Shown: positions 1-8,576 of the stretch, in pieces | How the letters are laid out: each line of letters opens with the position of its first letter | How positions within the stretch are numbered: the first letter of the stretch is position 1 | Assembly: GCA_024233835.1 (NCBI GenBank) | Contig: JACKPC010000002.1 | Location: 519,001-583,000 of the forward strand | DNA: 64,000 nt | Direction of reading: 5' to 3' | DNA from: Leptospiraceae bacterium | Lineage (GTDB): Bacteria > Spirochaetota > Leptospiria > Leptospirales > Leptospiraceae | Notes under the pieces: model-generated | Seen by the model: the letters and a program-made list of their open reading frames with translations, nothing else | Told to the model about the DNA's origin: nothing | Database searches by the model: none | Made by a program: the position numbers and the translations under genes

Positions 1-62
1 ACTTCGCAGAAGCTTTAAAATCTATAGAAGAAAAAAGAAAAGCTGTATTTAAAGGAAAGTAG
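1..62 (+). CDS. C-terminal end of a probable enoyl-CoA hydratase/crotonase family protein (partial)
   Basis: Only the last 19 codons and the TAG stop are inside the window (frame beginning at base 3). The visible peptide ends in EEKRKAVFKGK, which resembles the usual tail of crotonase-fold enoyl-CoA hydratases (…EKRKPVFKG). The stop lies one base before the ATG of the peroxiredoxin gene, so the two are probably cotranscribed. The family call rests on this short tail only and is tentative; that it is a coding end is more secure, because the frame is open and the next gene is tightly spaced. Confidence 0.5.
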   Translation, partial: FAEALKSIEEKRKAVFKGK

Positions 63-63
63 T

Positions 64-534
64 ATGAAAGAACTAAAAGAAGGTCAAAAAGCTCCTGATT
101 TCAGCGGAGTCGAAACCACCGGCAAAAAACTCAAACTCAAAGATCTTCTAGGAGAAAAAGGCCTTGTTTTATACTTTTATCCACGAGATAGTACTCCGGG
201 TTGTACCACAGAAGCCTGTGATTTTAGGGACAATCTCCAGAGCCTGGAAAACACAGGCTATAAAGTTGTAGGTGTTTCCAGAGATAGCTTAAAATCCCAT
301 GATAAATTTGTTCAGAAGCAAAACCTAAATTTCCCTCTTTTATCCGATGAGGATGGAAAAATAACCGAAAAATACGGAGTATTCGGTGAAAAAAAATTCA
401 TGGGTAAGCTTACTATGGGAATACACAGGACAACTTTTCTTATCGGGGCTGATCTTAAAATTCAGAAGATCTACCGCAGCGTAAAAGTAAAAGGTCATGT
501 CGACCAAATTTTAGAAGATATAAAAGGTTTATAA
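64..534 (+). CDS. bcp: Thioredoxin-dependent peroxiredoxin, Bcp/PrxQ type
   Basis: A 156-residue cytoplasmic thiol peroxidase expected to reduce hydrogen peroxide and organic hydroperoxides using thioredoxin. The peroxidatic motif STPGCTTEAC is present with Cys47 and a second Cys52 five residues later, the spacing of the resolving cysteine in Escherichia coli Bcp. The upstream GLVLYFYPRD strand and the downstream conserved Arg in GIHRTTFLI complete the active site. Length matches the family. The ATG follows an AAAGGAAAG Shine-Dalgarno stretch and lies one base after the preceding stop; pepA starts three bases after this gene ends, so an operon is likely. Confidence 0.93.
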   Translation: MKELKEGQKAPDFSGVETTGKKLKLKDLLGEKGLVLYFYPRDSTPGCTTEACDFRDNLQSLENTGYKVVGVSRDSLKSHDKFVQKQNLNFPLLSDEDGKITEKYGVFGEKKFMGKLTMGIHRTTFLIGADLKIQKIYRSVKVKGHVDQILEDIKGL

Positions 535-537
535 AAG

Positions 538-2016
538 ATGAAACTTGAGAAGTTAAAATTCACCTACTCTATCGGGAAAAGCAATTCAGAAAAAGTCTAT
601 AAGATTTTTCATGTATTTAAAGAAGGCATAAAAGAATTAGAAAAATCTTACAGAGATGAAGTTACACATTCTATTTTTAATGCAGAAGCCGGACAACAGT
701 TTTTAGATCATAAAAAAAAGACTCTTTATATAGGTCTCGGCTCCAAAGAGGGTTTTACAATAAGAAAACTGGCTAAGATCTATATCAAATTAGGAAACCA
801 ACTTTCAAAATGGACAAAACCTGTTATCGAGATCAATGCCGATAAAGAATTAAGTAAATTAGTTTCCAATGTTGATTTCCTTTATCATCTTTGCACTTCT
901 CTTGAAATTGGAGCAACCGAAATTGATTCTCTTAGCAAGGCCTACAAAGACAGAAAAGCTTCCGGGGCTAAAATATTCTTCAACCTTAAATCGAAAAAAC
1001 CGGAAACTCTCGAAGAAGCCTTAGAAAAAGCTAAAGTAGCTTCTATCTATACTAATACTACAAGATATATCCAACACCTACCGGCTAACCATTTCTCACC
1101 GGAAGAATTCGTAGCTATATCCAAAGAAATAGCTAAAGAAAACAAACTTAAAATCACAGTTTTCGATGAAGACAGACTTAAAAAAGAAAACTTCAATGGA
1201 ATTTTATCTGTATGTCAGGGCTCCGACAAGAAAGCTAAAATGATTATATTAGAATATAATCCGGCAGGAACAAAATCTAAAGAAAAGATAGCCCTGGTGG
1301 GAAAGGGACTAACCTTTGATGCAGGTGGAATCAGCTTAAAACCTTCCGGCGAAATGCATGAGATGAAATATGATATGAGTGGTGCAGCTACTGTAATTAA
1401 TGCTATAGGTGCTATTGCGAGTCTGGGTTTAAAAGTTCCTGTAATAGCCGCTATAGGAGTAGCTGAAAATATGCCGGATGCTTCTGCCATTAAGCCGGGA
1501 GATGTTTACACTGCCTATAATGGTGTTACCGTAGAAGTTCAAAATACCGATGCGGAAGGAAGGCTGGTTTTAGGAGATGTACTGGCCTATGTCTGTGAAA
1601 AATATAAGCCCGATTATCTTTTGGATTTTGCCACTCTGACCGGAGCTGTAATTATTGCTTTAGGTCATGAAGCTGCCGGTGTTATGTGTAATGATGAAAT
1701 TCTAATGGACAAACTCGAAAAAGCTTCTGCCAAGTCCGAAGATAGAATCTGGAGATTGCCCCTCTGGGAAGAATATGGAGAAGATTTAAAAAGTGATATA
1801 GCCGATGTTCGGAATATTACCGGAGGTCGTGCAGCAGGAACTATTTCGGCAGCTCGCTTTTTAGCCAAATTTGTATCAAAAGATGTAAAATGGGCTCATG
1901 TAGACATTGCCGGAACCGCATGGAGAAGCAAAGCTTCCGGAACCCAGTGCTCAGGTCCTACAGGTTATGGAATCAGGTTACTACTGGAGCTGGTATCAGA
2001 ATTCGAAAAGAAATGA
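538..2016 (+). CDS. pepA: Leucyl (M17 family) aminopeptidase
   Basis: A 492-residue cytosolic metallo-aminopeptidase that releases N-terminal residues from peptides, normally as a hexamer with two metal ions per site. The signature NTDAEGRL is at residues 336-343. Expected ligands and catalytic residues all line up at a constant offset of 14 from E. coli PepA: Lys256, Asp261, Lys268 (catalytic), Asp279, Asp338, Glu340 and Arg342 (catalytic). The N-terminal third is the divergent macro-like regulatory domain; the C-terminal two thirds are the catalytic domain. It begins three bases after bcp and is probably translated from the same message. A strong hairpin follows the gene. Confidence 0.95.
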   Translation: MKLEKLKFTYSIGKSNSEKVYKIFHVFKEGIKELEKSYRDEVTHSIFNAEAGQQFLDHKKKTLYIGLGSKEGFTIRKLAKIYIKLGNQLSKWTKPVIEINADKELSKLVSNVDFLYHLCTSLEIGATEIDSLSKAYKDRKASGAKIFFNLKSKKPETLEEALEKAKVASIYTNTTRYIQHLPANHFSPEEFVAISKEIAKENKLKITVFDEDRLKKENFNGILSVCQGSDKKAKMIILEYNPAGTKSKEKIALVGKGLTFDAGGISLKPSGEMHEMKYDMSGAATVINAIGAIASLGLKVPVIAAIGVAENMPDASAIKPGDVYTAYNGVTVEVQNTDAEGRLVLGDVLAYVCEKYKPDYLLDFATLTGAVIIALGHEAAGVMCNDEILMDKLEKASAKSEDRIWRLPLWEEYGEDLKSDIADVRNITGGRAAGTISAARFLAKFVSKDVKWAHVDIAGTAWRSKASGTQCSGPTGYGIRLLLELVSEFEKK

Positions 2017-2027
2017 TTTACTAGAAA

Positions 2028-2047
2028 GCGACCCTCAGGAGGGTCGC
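2028..2047. terminator. Hairpin between convergent pepA and ppx
   Basis: GCGACCCTC (2028-2036) is followed by its exact reverse complement GAGGGTCGC (2039-2047), a GC-rich stem between two converging genes. In practice about eight pairs with a CAGG tetraloop would form. Neither side has a long uninterrupted T tract (rightwards a T-rich TTTTATTTTG begins about 13 bases later; leftwards TTTCTAG), so a shared bidirectional terminator is likely but not certain. Confidence 0.6.
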
Positions 2048-2062
2048 CTATGTCGCTTACTT

Positions 2063-3619
2063 TTATTTTGAATCCATAATCTCAAACTCAACTTTCAAAT
2101 TAAAAACATTCGCAAACAAATCCTTTTTCTGATTAGCCGACCAGGTTTCTATAGACACATCATAGTCCGGCTTAACATCCAACTGAAATATTAGATTATC
2201 CTTTTCAAACTTACACTTAAGATCTTGAACGGAACCCTGCCTACCCCTATCCAGACCATCTGCAATTCGAAGAATACCGGCTAATTTGCGAACTAAAACC
2301 TGTTGCTGAAAATTTAATTTATTAAATTCCTGATGTTTGGGTTTGGGCATACTTTTACGGTGATATCGAGCAATAAGAGCAATTATCTCAATTTCTTCAT
2401 AGTTAAACCCGACCATTAATTCTGAGTTCTTGATAATATAATAGCTGTGTTTATGATGAGAAGTGTGGGAGATACCAAAACCTACTTCATGAAGCATGGC
2501 CGCTGCTTGCAAATACTCTCTGGCTGAGTAATTACACTTATGTAAACTCTGCAATTCATCAAACATGATTGTGCATAATTTCGTAGTATGATATACATGT
2601 TCTTTCTCATAAGGAAAAGCATCAAAAAGATTATTCACAGCCTGTAATCGAATATTAGAAAGATCATGAATAACTTCATCCCCTTTCCACTTTTGAATAC
2701 TATCAAAGATTATCCCTTCTCTCAGTGCGTATTCAGAAACGATCATTTCTTTTATAGAAAACTTATTAAATATTTCCTCTAAAATTATACTTCCAGCAAC
2801 AATAATATCGGCACGTTTGGCTTCTAAACCGGGAATCCTGGTTCTTTTCTTTAAAGTGTTGGCTTCATTAAGAAGGTTTCTTATCTTTTTTAATTCAGAA
2901 TTTGTAAAAGAATAATTATTTAACGAACGTGGTGGTTCGTCTTTCTTATTCGCAATTACCATCTGGGCTATCGATTGAATCGTTCCCGAAGAACCAATAA
3001 TTATGTCCGGCTTCAAAGATTCGATTGCTTTTTTAAGAGGGGAAAGCATACTCTGTACATACATCTTGCACTGGGATATATCAGAAGGTTCATCCGGATC
3101 TCCGTTAAAAAACTTATCAGTCAGACGAATAGCACCCATTTTCAGACTGTGAGCAAAAAGCACTTTTCCTTTCTCTCCAATTAAGATTTCGGTACTCCCC
3201 CCGCCAATATCAACCATCATTACCCGTCTATCAAAAACCTGCAAACCCTGCAAGATTCCAAAATAGATTAACCTTGCTTCCTCATAGCCACTGATTATCT
3301 CAACATGGATACCGAGTTCATCCTCTACTCTTTTTAAAAAATCCTCTTTATTCCTGGCTTCTCTAACCGCACTGGTCGCAACTGCCCGAATTTCAGCTTT
3401 GTCCATATCAGCCAATTTCTTGAAACGATCAAGACAAACCATTCCTCTCTCCATGGCATCGGGAGTAATAATTTCGGCAGGCCCGGAACCACTTCCCAGC
3501 CTTACGGACTCCTTTTCTTTTCCGAGAGATTCAAAGGAACCATTTTCTTTAACTTTTACGATAATAATATGGAAAGAATTGGTTCCCATATCAATAGCTG
3601 CGAGGTTTCTTTCATGCAT
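2063..3619 (-). CDS. ppx: Exopolyphosphatase / guanosine pentaphosphate phosphatase family (Ppx/GppA)
   Basis: A 518-residue protein of the acetate kinase/Hsp70-like superfamily that hydrolyses inorganic polyphosphate and/or pppGpp. The N-terminal half has the phosphate-binding motifs AAIDMGTNSFH (phosphate 1) and MMVDIGGGSTEI (phosphate 2), plus GSSGTIQS. The C-terminal part (from about residue 330) is an HD-like helical domain in which LHEVGFGISHTSHH resembles the Ppx HD region. Length is typical of long Ppx forms. No Shine-Dalgarno is evident at the ATG used here. Sequence alone does not separate Ppx from GppA activity. Confidence 0.88.
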   Translation of the reverse strand: MHERNLAAIDMGTNSFHIIIVKVKENGSFESLGKEKESVRLGSGSGPAEIITPDAMERGMVCLDRFKKLADMDKAEIRAVATSAVREARNKEDFLKRVEDELGIHVEIISGYEEARLIYFGILQGLQVFDRRVMMVDIGGGSTEILIGEKGKVLFAHSLKMGAIRLTDKFFNGDPDEPSDISQCKMYVQSMLSPLKKAIESLKPDIIIGSSGTIQSIAQMVIANKKDEPPRSLNNYSFTNSELKKIRNLLNEANTLKKRTRIPGLEAKRADIIVAGSIILEEIFNKFSIKEMIVSEYALREGIIFDSIQKWKGDEVIHDLSNIRLQAVNNLFDAFPYEKEHVYHTTKLCTIMFDELQSLHKCNYSAREYLQAAAMLHEVGFGISHTSHHKHSYYIIKNSELMVGFNYEEIEIIALIARYHRKSMPKPKHQEFNKLNFQQQVLVRKLAGILRIADGLDRGRQGSVQDLKCKFEKDNLIFQLDVKPDYDVSIETWSANQKKDLFANVFNLKVEFEIMDSK

Positions 3620-3667
3620 ATAGATAGCTTAAATAGGAGATTAGATTATGTCAATGAATATGGAGAA

Positions 3668-4282
3668 TCAGGCTTCACCCTGTTTGAGCAATTTTAAAAA
3701 AAAATAGACTCCTTCTTCAACAGGATCGCTATTTTTATTTCTCCTCTGTAACAATCCTGTAAGCTCAAGGACAAGAAGACCGTAAATCCAGGCCCACATA
3801 GTACGGGCGATAGCATGGTAACCGGCCTTTGAAAACTTAATCTTCCCGGTCTGAGTACCATGCTTTAAAGTTTCCAAAAAGAGTTTATAGCTTTTCGGGT
3901 AATAACGAAAAACCTTCCCGGTAGAAGGGCCGAGAGTATTAAACATCAATTTATGGAGTTCCCTATTCGCGACAGCAAAATTCCAATACGTGTGGGCAAT
4001 AGCAGTTAACTGTTCAAATACATCCTGAGAAGATTTTTGTGCTTTTTTCAAATCACGGGTTAAAATCTCTTCACCATTTGATATAAGTTCTTTGATGATA
4101 TCATCACGATTTTGAAAATATGCATAAGGACTTGCCACACTACAATTCAGTTTTCTGGCAATTGTCCTCATACTGAGACTTTCAATACCAGATTCCTGTA
4201 TAATGCTTAGGGCAGCCTGCAAGATTTCAGCACGACTTAAACTATTTCTGCTTCTACGTTTTTTAGGCTTTGACTCTGCCAA
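3668..4282 (-). CDS. TetR family transcriptional regulator with WHG-type C-terminal domain
   Basis: A 204-residue regulator. Residues about 12-60 form the TetR helix-turn-helix (SRAEILQAAL … SMRTIARKLNCSVASPYAYF). The C-terminal part has the WHG (TetR_C_33) signature: YWNFAVANRELHKLMF, and later MWAWIYGLLVLEL. The start is TTG, supported by AAGGA six bases upstream on the minus strand; no ATG gives the intact DNA-binding domain. It faces away from a lipase-like gene at 4409, and the 126-bp gap is the obvious place for an operator. A basic KPKKRRSRN tract precedes the DNA-binding domain. The ligand is unknown. Confidence 0.88.
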   Translation of the reverse strand: MAESKPKKRRSRNSLSRAEILQAALSIIQESGIESLSMRTIARKLNCSVASPYAYFQNRDDIIKELISNGEEILTRDLKKAQKSSQDVFEQLTAIAHTYWNFAVANRELHKLMFNTLGPSTGKVFRYYPKSYKLFLETLKHGTQTGKIKFSKAGYHAIARTMWAWIYGLLVLELTGLLQRRNKNSDPVEEGVYFFLKLLKQGEA

Positions 4283-4362
4283 CTCAATTCCTTTTTCTTA
4301 TCTTAGGTTCGGTGTATAGAGTCTATTTTTAAGATCAAGAATAAAAAAATATTTACCTTTCA

Positions 4363-4368
4363 TATAAT
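4363..4368 (+). promoter_or_regulatory. Candidate -10 element for the lipase-like gene
   Basis: A perfect TATAAT lies in the gap between the divergent TetR gene and the hydrolase. Transcription would begin near 4375, which would leave the upstream TTG at 4379 almost leaderless and favours the GTG start at 4409. No good -35 is visible 16-18 bases upstream, so an activator or a weak promoter is possible. Confidence 0.35.
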
Positions 4369-4408
4369 CATCTGTGATTTGACAGTAAAGCTAAGAGGTA
4401 AATTAACG

Positions 4409-5245
4409 GTGTTTAAAATAAATTTAGAATTCCCTGAAAAGATAGAAAAAATAATCCAAATCCCCACTGTATTCATTCACGGAATAGTCGGAACTCATCG
4501 CGATTGGAGTCCTTTTATTTTACAAACCTGCGGAAATCAATTCCACAAAGTTTCTCTTGATTATGAATTTAAGAGTAATTTAAAAATTATTCATAAAAAA
4601 CCGAATCTTTCTTCTTCTGTATGGATAGTAAGTTACTATGTGAACAATAGAATCCGTGAATTAGTAGAGGGAAATTTGCGAAACTATGCCATACGTCTTA
4701 GACAATTAATACAGTATATTATTATTTTCTCAAATACTCAAAAGATCAATCTGGTAGGTCATAGTATGGGAGGTATACTCGCCAGATATTATATGTGTAT
4801 GGGTGAACAGGAATGGAATTCTGTTCATAAGATTTTATGCCTCGGAAGCCCCCATGAAGGAATCCCCATTCCTCATCCAACCTTTATGCCGCAGGTAGAA
4901 GATCTAAAGAAGGGAAGCCACTTTTTAATGAAAATGAATCGAAAATGGAATTACTATAACTCAATACAAAAATCCAGATGGGGAGTTATTGGTTCTATAA
5001 ACCCTTATTCCATCACCAATTTATTTCGATCCATGGCATACAAAACCGATTCAGGGGGAATGGGTTCTGTAGTTCTTTCTTCCTGCATACCTTTTGGAGA
5101 GTGGAAAGAAGCCATCCAAATGCCCGGCCTTCCGGCCTACAATACTAAAAATTTTTCTTATCGTTTATTTTTGGAAGAACATCATAATCACTTATTAAAT
5201 TCAAAGGCAACCCATCTAGGTATAAATTGGTTAGTAGAGGAATAA
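4409..5245 (+). CDS. Alpha/beta hydrolase, lipase/esterase type
   Basis: A serine hydrolase with the nucleophile elbow GHSMGG (Ser119 from the start used here) and an N-terminal FIHGIVGTHRDW segment forming the oxyanion-hole region, as in lipases of the PGAP1/EstA type. The frame is open upstream to a TTG at 4379. The GTG at 4409 is preferred because AGAGG lies ten bases upstream and a TATAAT lies at 4363. No signal peptide or membrane segment is evident, so a cytoplasmic or peripheral location is inferred. The divergent TetR gene may control it. The substrate is unknown; a C-terminal HHNHLL segment could supply the catalytic His. Confidence 0.75.
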   Translation: MFKINLEFPEKIEKIIQIPTVFIHGIVGTHRDWSPFILQTCGNQFHKVSLDYEFKSNLKIIHKKPNLSSSVWIVSYYVNNRIRELVEGNLRNYAIRLRQLIQYIIIFSNTQKINLVGHSMGGILARYYMCMGEQEWNSVHKILCLGSPHEGIPIPHPTFMPQVEDLKKGSHFLMKMNRKWNYYNSIQKSRWGVIGSINPYSITNLFRSMAYKTDSGGMGSVVLSSCIPFGEWKEAIQMPGLPAYNTKNFSYRLFLEEHHNHLLNSKATHLGINWLVEE

Positions 5246-5274
5246 AAAGTTTTTTTTATTGCAATGCAAAGAAG

Positions 5275-5297
5275 AACAGTTTAAGATAAAAACTGTT
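5275..5297 (+). terminator. Possible weak terminator after the lipase-like gene
   Basis: AACAGTTT (5275-5282) and AAACTGTT (5290-5297) form an eight-pair stem with a seven-base loop, followed by a T-rich run. The stem is AT-rich, so termination would be inefficient; it may only attenuate read-through into the phosphatase gene. Confidence 0.35.
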
Positions 5298-5342
5298 TTA
5301 GTTGTATTGTGTCTTTTTGTTTATATCAATCGAGGGTGTCAA

Positions 5343-7367
5343 ATGAAAATCAAGCATAAACTTATACTGGCTAATGCAATCTTTATCTTTGTAATTATCA
5401 TGGGAGGTTTAGTTCTTGACTTTCTCGTCAAAAGATCTATAGAAAAAAATATAGAAGAGCATCTTCAAAAAATCAGTATGGGTTCTATGATTGCTGTAAA
5501 AACCGCAATGAATGCTTCTATAAAAAACCACCTCCAAACCATTGCAATAAAAAGTAAAGACATTGTAAAATATCACTATGAACTTTATAAATCAGGAAAA
5601 CTAAGTGAAAAAGAAGCTTTCCAAAGAGTAAAAAGTATTTTTTTAGATAAGGCTCACGGTAAAGTTGGAACAACCGGTTACCTCGCCGGAGTTAATGGAA
5701 AAGGAGTTATTGTTATTCACCCCAAAGCAGAAGGCGTCGATGTCAGCAGTAAAGCTTTCATGCAAAAAGCTATGTCCATGAAAGTTGGCTACCTTGAATA
5801 TCCCTGGAAAAATCCGGGTGAAACGAAAGAAAGACTAAAAGCAGCCGGTCTGGAATATTTTGAACCCTGGGATCTGATTATATGGGTATCTTCCTATAAG
5901 GATGAGTTTAATACCCTTGTAAACCCGGATAACTTTAGAGACGAGATTCTCTCAATTCGGATAGGTAAAAATGGTTATGTATATGTAATTGATGGAACCG
6001 GAAATTTAATTATACATCCAAAACTTAGCAATATAAACCTCTCAAATTCAGGAGATTCCAATAGTACTTTATTTATAAAGAATATTCTAAAATTAAAAAA
6101 TGGTAGCATTACTTATGAATGGAAAAATCCGGATGAAATCAAAACCCAAAAAAAAATAGCCTACTTTCGACATGTTCCTGAGTTAGACTGGTATATCATA
6201 GCCAACTCCTATTATAGTGAAGCTTATAGCGGCTTAAAAGTTATACGCAGTACCATCCTGCTTATTATTTTAACTGTAGTTAGCCTTCTAATCCTCGTGT
6301 CTTTAAAAGCTATTTCTCTTATTATGCAACCCATTTCTCTTTTAAAAAGTGGTTCAACCGAAATAGCAAATGGAAATCTTGAATATAGAATTCGCATAAA
6401 TGGAAAAGATGAAATAGCAGAACTGGCTAAAAATTTCAATCTGATGACCCGAAAACTTCGATACTCTTTTAAAAAAATAAAAAATCAAAACGAACAATTA
6501 GAAGAAAAAGTAATCCTAAGAACGAGAGAACTCAGTGATACCCTGGATAAGGTTCAGAAATTAAAATATCAACAGGATGGTGACTACTTCCTAACAGCCT
6601 TACTCACTACTCCTCTGATGCAAAACAATAATTCATCTAAAACCATACAAACAGAATTCATTATCGACCAGAAGAAAAAATTTGCTTTCAAAAATAGAGA
6701 ATATAGTCTCGGTGGAGATGTGTGCATGGCCGACAACCTCAGCATAGGAAACAAGAACTATGTAGTATTTTTCAATGCTGATGCAATGGGGAAATCTATG
6801 CAGGGAGCCGGAGGTGCTCTGGTTATTGCTTCTGTAATCAAAGCAATAGTAGATAGAACTAAAAATGAAGAAGAAGTTCATAAAATACAAGCCGAAATAT
6901 GGCTGGAAGAAACTTATGAAGAGATACAAAAAATTATGCTATCCTTTGATGGTTCCATGATGGCTTCCTGTATTTTAGGTTTAATAGAGGAAGAAACAGG
7001 TTTTACCCAATATTTTAATGCAGAACATCCATTCTGTATTCTTTATAGAGATGGAAAAGCCAGCTTTTTAGAAAAAGAAATTAATACCTTCAAAATAGGT
7101 ATGCCAATTGAATTAAATTTTTCTATCAATAAGGTTCTACTCGAAGACGGAGATATACTCATTTGCGGTTCAGATGGCAGGGATGATATTATCCTGAATG
7201 AAAATGGGATCTTGAATGAAAATGAATTCCAAATCTTAAGATTTATCGAAGAATGCAATGCAAACCTCATTAAAATCAGAGAAAAACTTGTAACATCAGG
7301 AACTCTAACTGATGATCTATCCTTATTAAAAATTAGCTTTCATAAAGATAAAAACAACAATAGATGA
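5343..7367 (+). CDS. Membrane Cache-HAMP-SpoIIE serine phosphatase (RsbU-like)
   Basis: A 674-residue sensor phosphatase. Residues about 8-28 are a first transmembrane segment. Two tandem Cache-type periplasmic modules follow; each has a GY…G…IHP core and a WKNP…W(D/Y)…I stretch, which suggests an internal duplication. A second membrane helix (about 302-322), a HAMP linker, a short coiled coil and a PP2C-type SpoIIE domain come next. The phosphatase motifs are SLGGDVC, NADAMGKSMQG and GSDGRDDI, with TDDLSLL at the end. The ATG at 5343 follows GAGGGTG; an upstream in-frame ATG at 5259 would add a hydrophobic extension and lacks a ribosome site. The likely job is dephosphorylating a STAS antagonist such as the one at 8133. 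Confidence 0.87.
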   Translation: MKIKHKLILANAIFIFVIIMGGLVLDFLVKRSIEKNIEEHLQKISMGSMIAVKTAMNASIKNHLQTIAIKSKDIVKYHYELYKSGKLSEKEAFQRVKSIFLDKAHGKVGTTGYLAGVNGKGVIVIHPKAEGVDVSSKAFMQKAMSMKVGYLEYPWKNPGETKERLKAAGLEYFEPWDLIIWVSSYKDEFNTLVNPDNFRDEILSIRIGKNGYVYVIDGTGNLIIHPKLSNINLSNSGDSNSTLFIKNILKLKNGSITYEWKNPDEIKTQKKIAYFRHVPELDWYIIANSYYSEAYSGLKVIRSTILLIILTVVSLLILVSLKAISLIMQPISLLKSGSTEIANGNLEYRIRINGKDEIAELAKNFNLMTRKLRYSFKKIKNQNEQLEEKVILRTRELSDTLDKVQKLKYQQDGDYFLTALLTTPLMQNNNSSKTIQTEFIIDQKKKFAFKNREYSLGGDVCMADNLSIGNKNYVVFFNADAMGKSMQGAGGALVIASVIKAIVDRTKNEEEVHKIQAEIWLEETYEEIQKIMLSFDGSMMASCILGLIEEETGFTQYFNAEHPFCILYRDGKASFLEKEINTFKIGMPIELNFSINKVLLEDGDILICGSDGRDDIILNENGILNENEFQILRFIEECNANLIKIREKLVTSGTLTDDLSLLKISFHKDKNNNR

Positions 7368-7381
7368 GTCTGAAATAGGTT

Positions 7382-8143
7382 TTAAGAAAAAAGAACCCGA
7401 AAAGATTCTGTGATATTTTTAGACTTCATAAAATAAGTCCCGATAAGAGCACTATTTACATGCTTCATCATTTCATCAAAACTTTCTTTTCCGGTAACAC
7501 CGGACTCTGCCACAGCATGGATATGAGAAGGAAGAACTCTGACAACCCTTTCAATTAATTCAGGATGAATAGTAAAGGTATCCAGATCTCTCGTATTAAT
7601 TCCAATAATTTCCGCTCCTGCTTCAAGAGCAAGCCCTGCTTCTTCCTCTGAATGAACTTCCACCAGTGATTCCATACCAAACTCTTTAGCAAAAGCCAGT
7701 AAGTCTTGAAGCTGAGTCAGACTTAATATACGAACAATCAATAAAATAGCAGAGGCACCAAAATGCCTGGCCTCAGAAATCTGCTTATCAGAAAGTATAA
7801 AATCCTTTCGAAGCACAGGAAGCGGGACACGATTCGATATAGATTCCAAATCCTCCAGAGACCCTTGAAAATACTGAGTATCTGTCAAAACCGAAATGGC
7901 AGCAGCCCCTACCCGGTAATATTCTTCAGCGATTATAACCGGGTTATACTCCTCCCGAATTACGCCCATAGAAGGGCTGGCTTTTTTACATTCTGCTATA
8001 ATGCTCTTTTCTTTTTTTTCTAATGAAGCTTTTAAAGAAAAGGGTGCCGGTTCCATAAGCCCGTATTCCGGAATTCTGGAAATCTCCTCTTTTTTTGTTT
8101 CTATTATTCGTCTGAGTATTGGTGCAATAGGTTTAGAATGCAT
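7382..8143 (-). CDS. trpC: Indole-3-glycerol-phosphate synthase
   Basis: A 253-residue TIM-barrel enzyme of tryptophan synthesis that closes the indole ring of CdRP with loss of CO2 and water. Conserved segments appear in order: IIAECKKASPSMG (catalytic Lys and SPS phosphate loop), LTDTQYFQGS, VLRKDFI (general acid Lys), SLVEVH, IGINTRDL and AVAESG. Its ATG lies inside the last codons of the upstream STAS gene (11-base overlap), so the two share a transcript. It is isolated from other trp genes, and its partner in the operon is a signalling protein. Monofunctional length, no PRAI fusion. Confidence 0.95.
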   Translation of the reverse strand: MHSKPIAPILRRIIETKKEEISRIPEYGLMEPAPFSLKASLEKKEKSIIAECKKASPSMGVIREEYNPVIIAEEYYRVGAAAISVLTDTQYFQGSLEDLESISNRVPLPVLRKDFILSDKQISEARHFGASAILLIVRILSLTQLQDLLAFAKEFGMESLVEVHSEEEAGLALEAGAEIIGINTRDLDTFTIHPELIERVVRVLPSHIHAVAESGVTGKESFDEMMKHVNSALIGTYFMKSKNITESFRVLFS

Positions 8144-8465
8144 TTAGAGCACTTTCTTCAGATTCAAAAATATCAAAAAGAGAAGTTAATTCAATTACAT
8201 CAAATATCCTTTTCACAGCAGGTTTTATATTACAAATTTTTAAAACCCCTTCCCTCGCATTCAGTTTACGCAGGGTAGAAATACAAGCACGAAAACCGGA
8301 AGATGACATATACTCAATTCCTTCCATATTTAATAGAACTTTATCATGGTTTCCACTATCAATTAACTCGGCTAATTTCTCTTCTACTTCATTTGCAACG
8401 GAAACATCCAGACGTCCTTCAAGGTATACCACCAGAACATCGCCTTTTACTGTATGATTTAACAA
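8133..8465 (-). CDS. STAS domain anti-sigma factor antagonist (SpoIIAA/RsbV-like)
   Basis: A 110-residue single-domain protein that, when unphosphorylated, should bind an anti-sigma kinase and free a sigma factor. The phospho-acceptor loop reads EYMSSSGF; Ser55 aligns with Ser58 of Bacillus SpoIIAA, with Ser instead of Asp just before it. The start is TTG, with AAGGGG six to seven bases upstream and a near-consensus promoter just beyond. It overlaps trpC. A SpoIIE-type phosphatase is encoded close by on the other strand (5343), the expected opposing enzyme, but no RsbW-like kinase is in the window. Confidence 0.88.
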   Translation of the reverse strand: MLNHTVKGDVLVVYLEGRLDVSVANEVEEKLAELIDSGNHDKVLLNMEGIEYMSSSGFRACISTLRKLNAREGVLKICNIKPAVKRIFDVIELTSLFDIFESEESALNAF

Positions 8466-8496
8466 AGCTTTCCCCTTAGTCTGTAAATTAGATTAA

Positions 8497-8525
8497 CTTA
8501 TAATAATCAGATTTCTACCTGTCAA
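8497..8525 (-). promoter_or_regulatory. Sigma-70-type promoter of the STAS-trpC operon
   Basis: On the minus strand TTGACA (8520-8525) is followed after exactly 17 bases by TATAAG (8497-8502). Transcription would start near 8490, giving a leader of about 25 bases with an AAGGGG ribosome site before the TTG start codon. Confidence 0.75.
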
Positions 8526-8576
8526 TAAATACTTTTTATCCTATGAAGTTTTTACCCCTACTTTTTTTGTATCTTT

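Noticed and set aside
5259..5342. An upstream ATG that would add 28 residues to the SpoIIE phosphatase
   Set aside because: No ribosome site, and the addition is a Cys-rich hydrophobic stretch before the normal membrane anchor; GAGGGTG sits correctly before the ATG at 5343.
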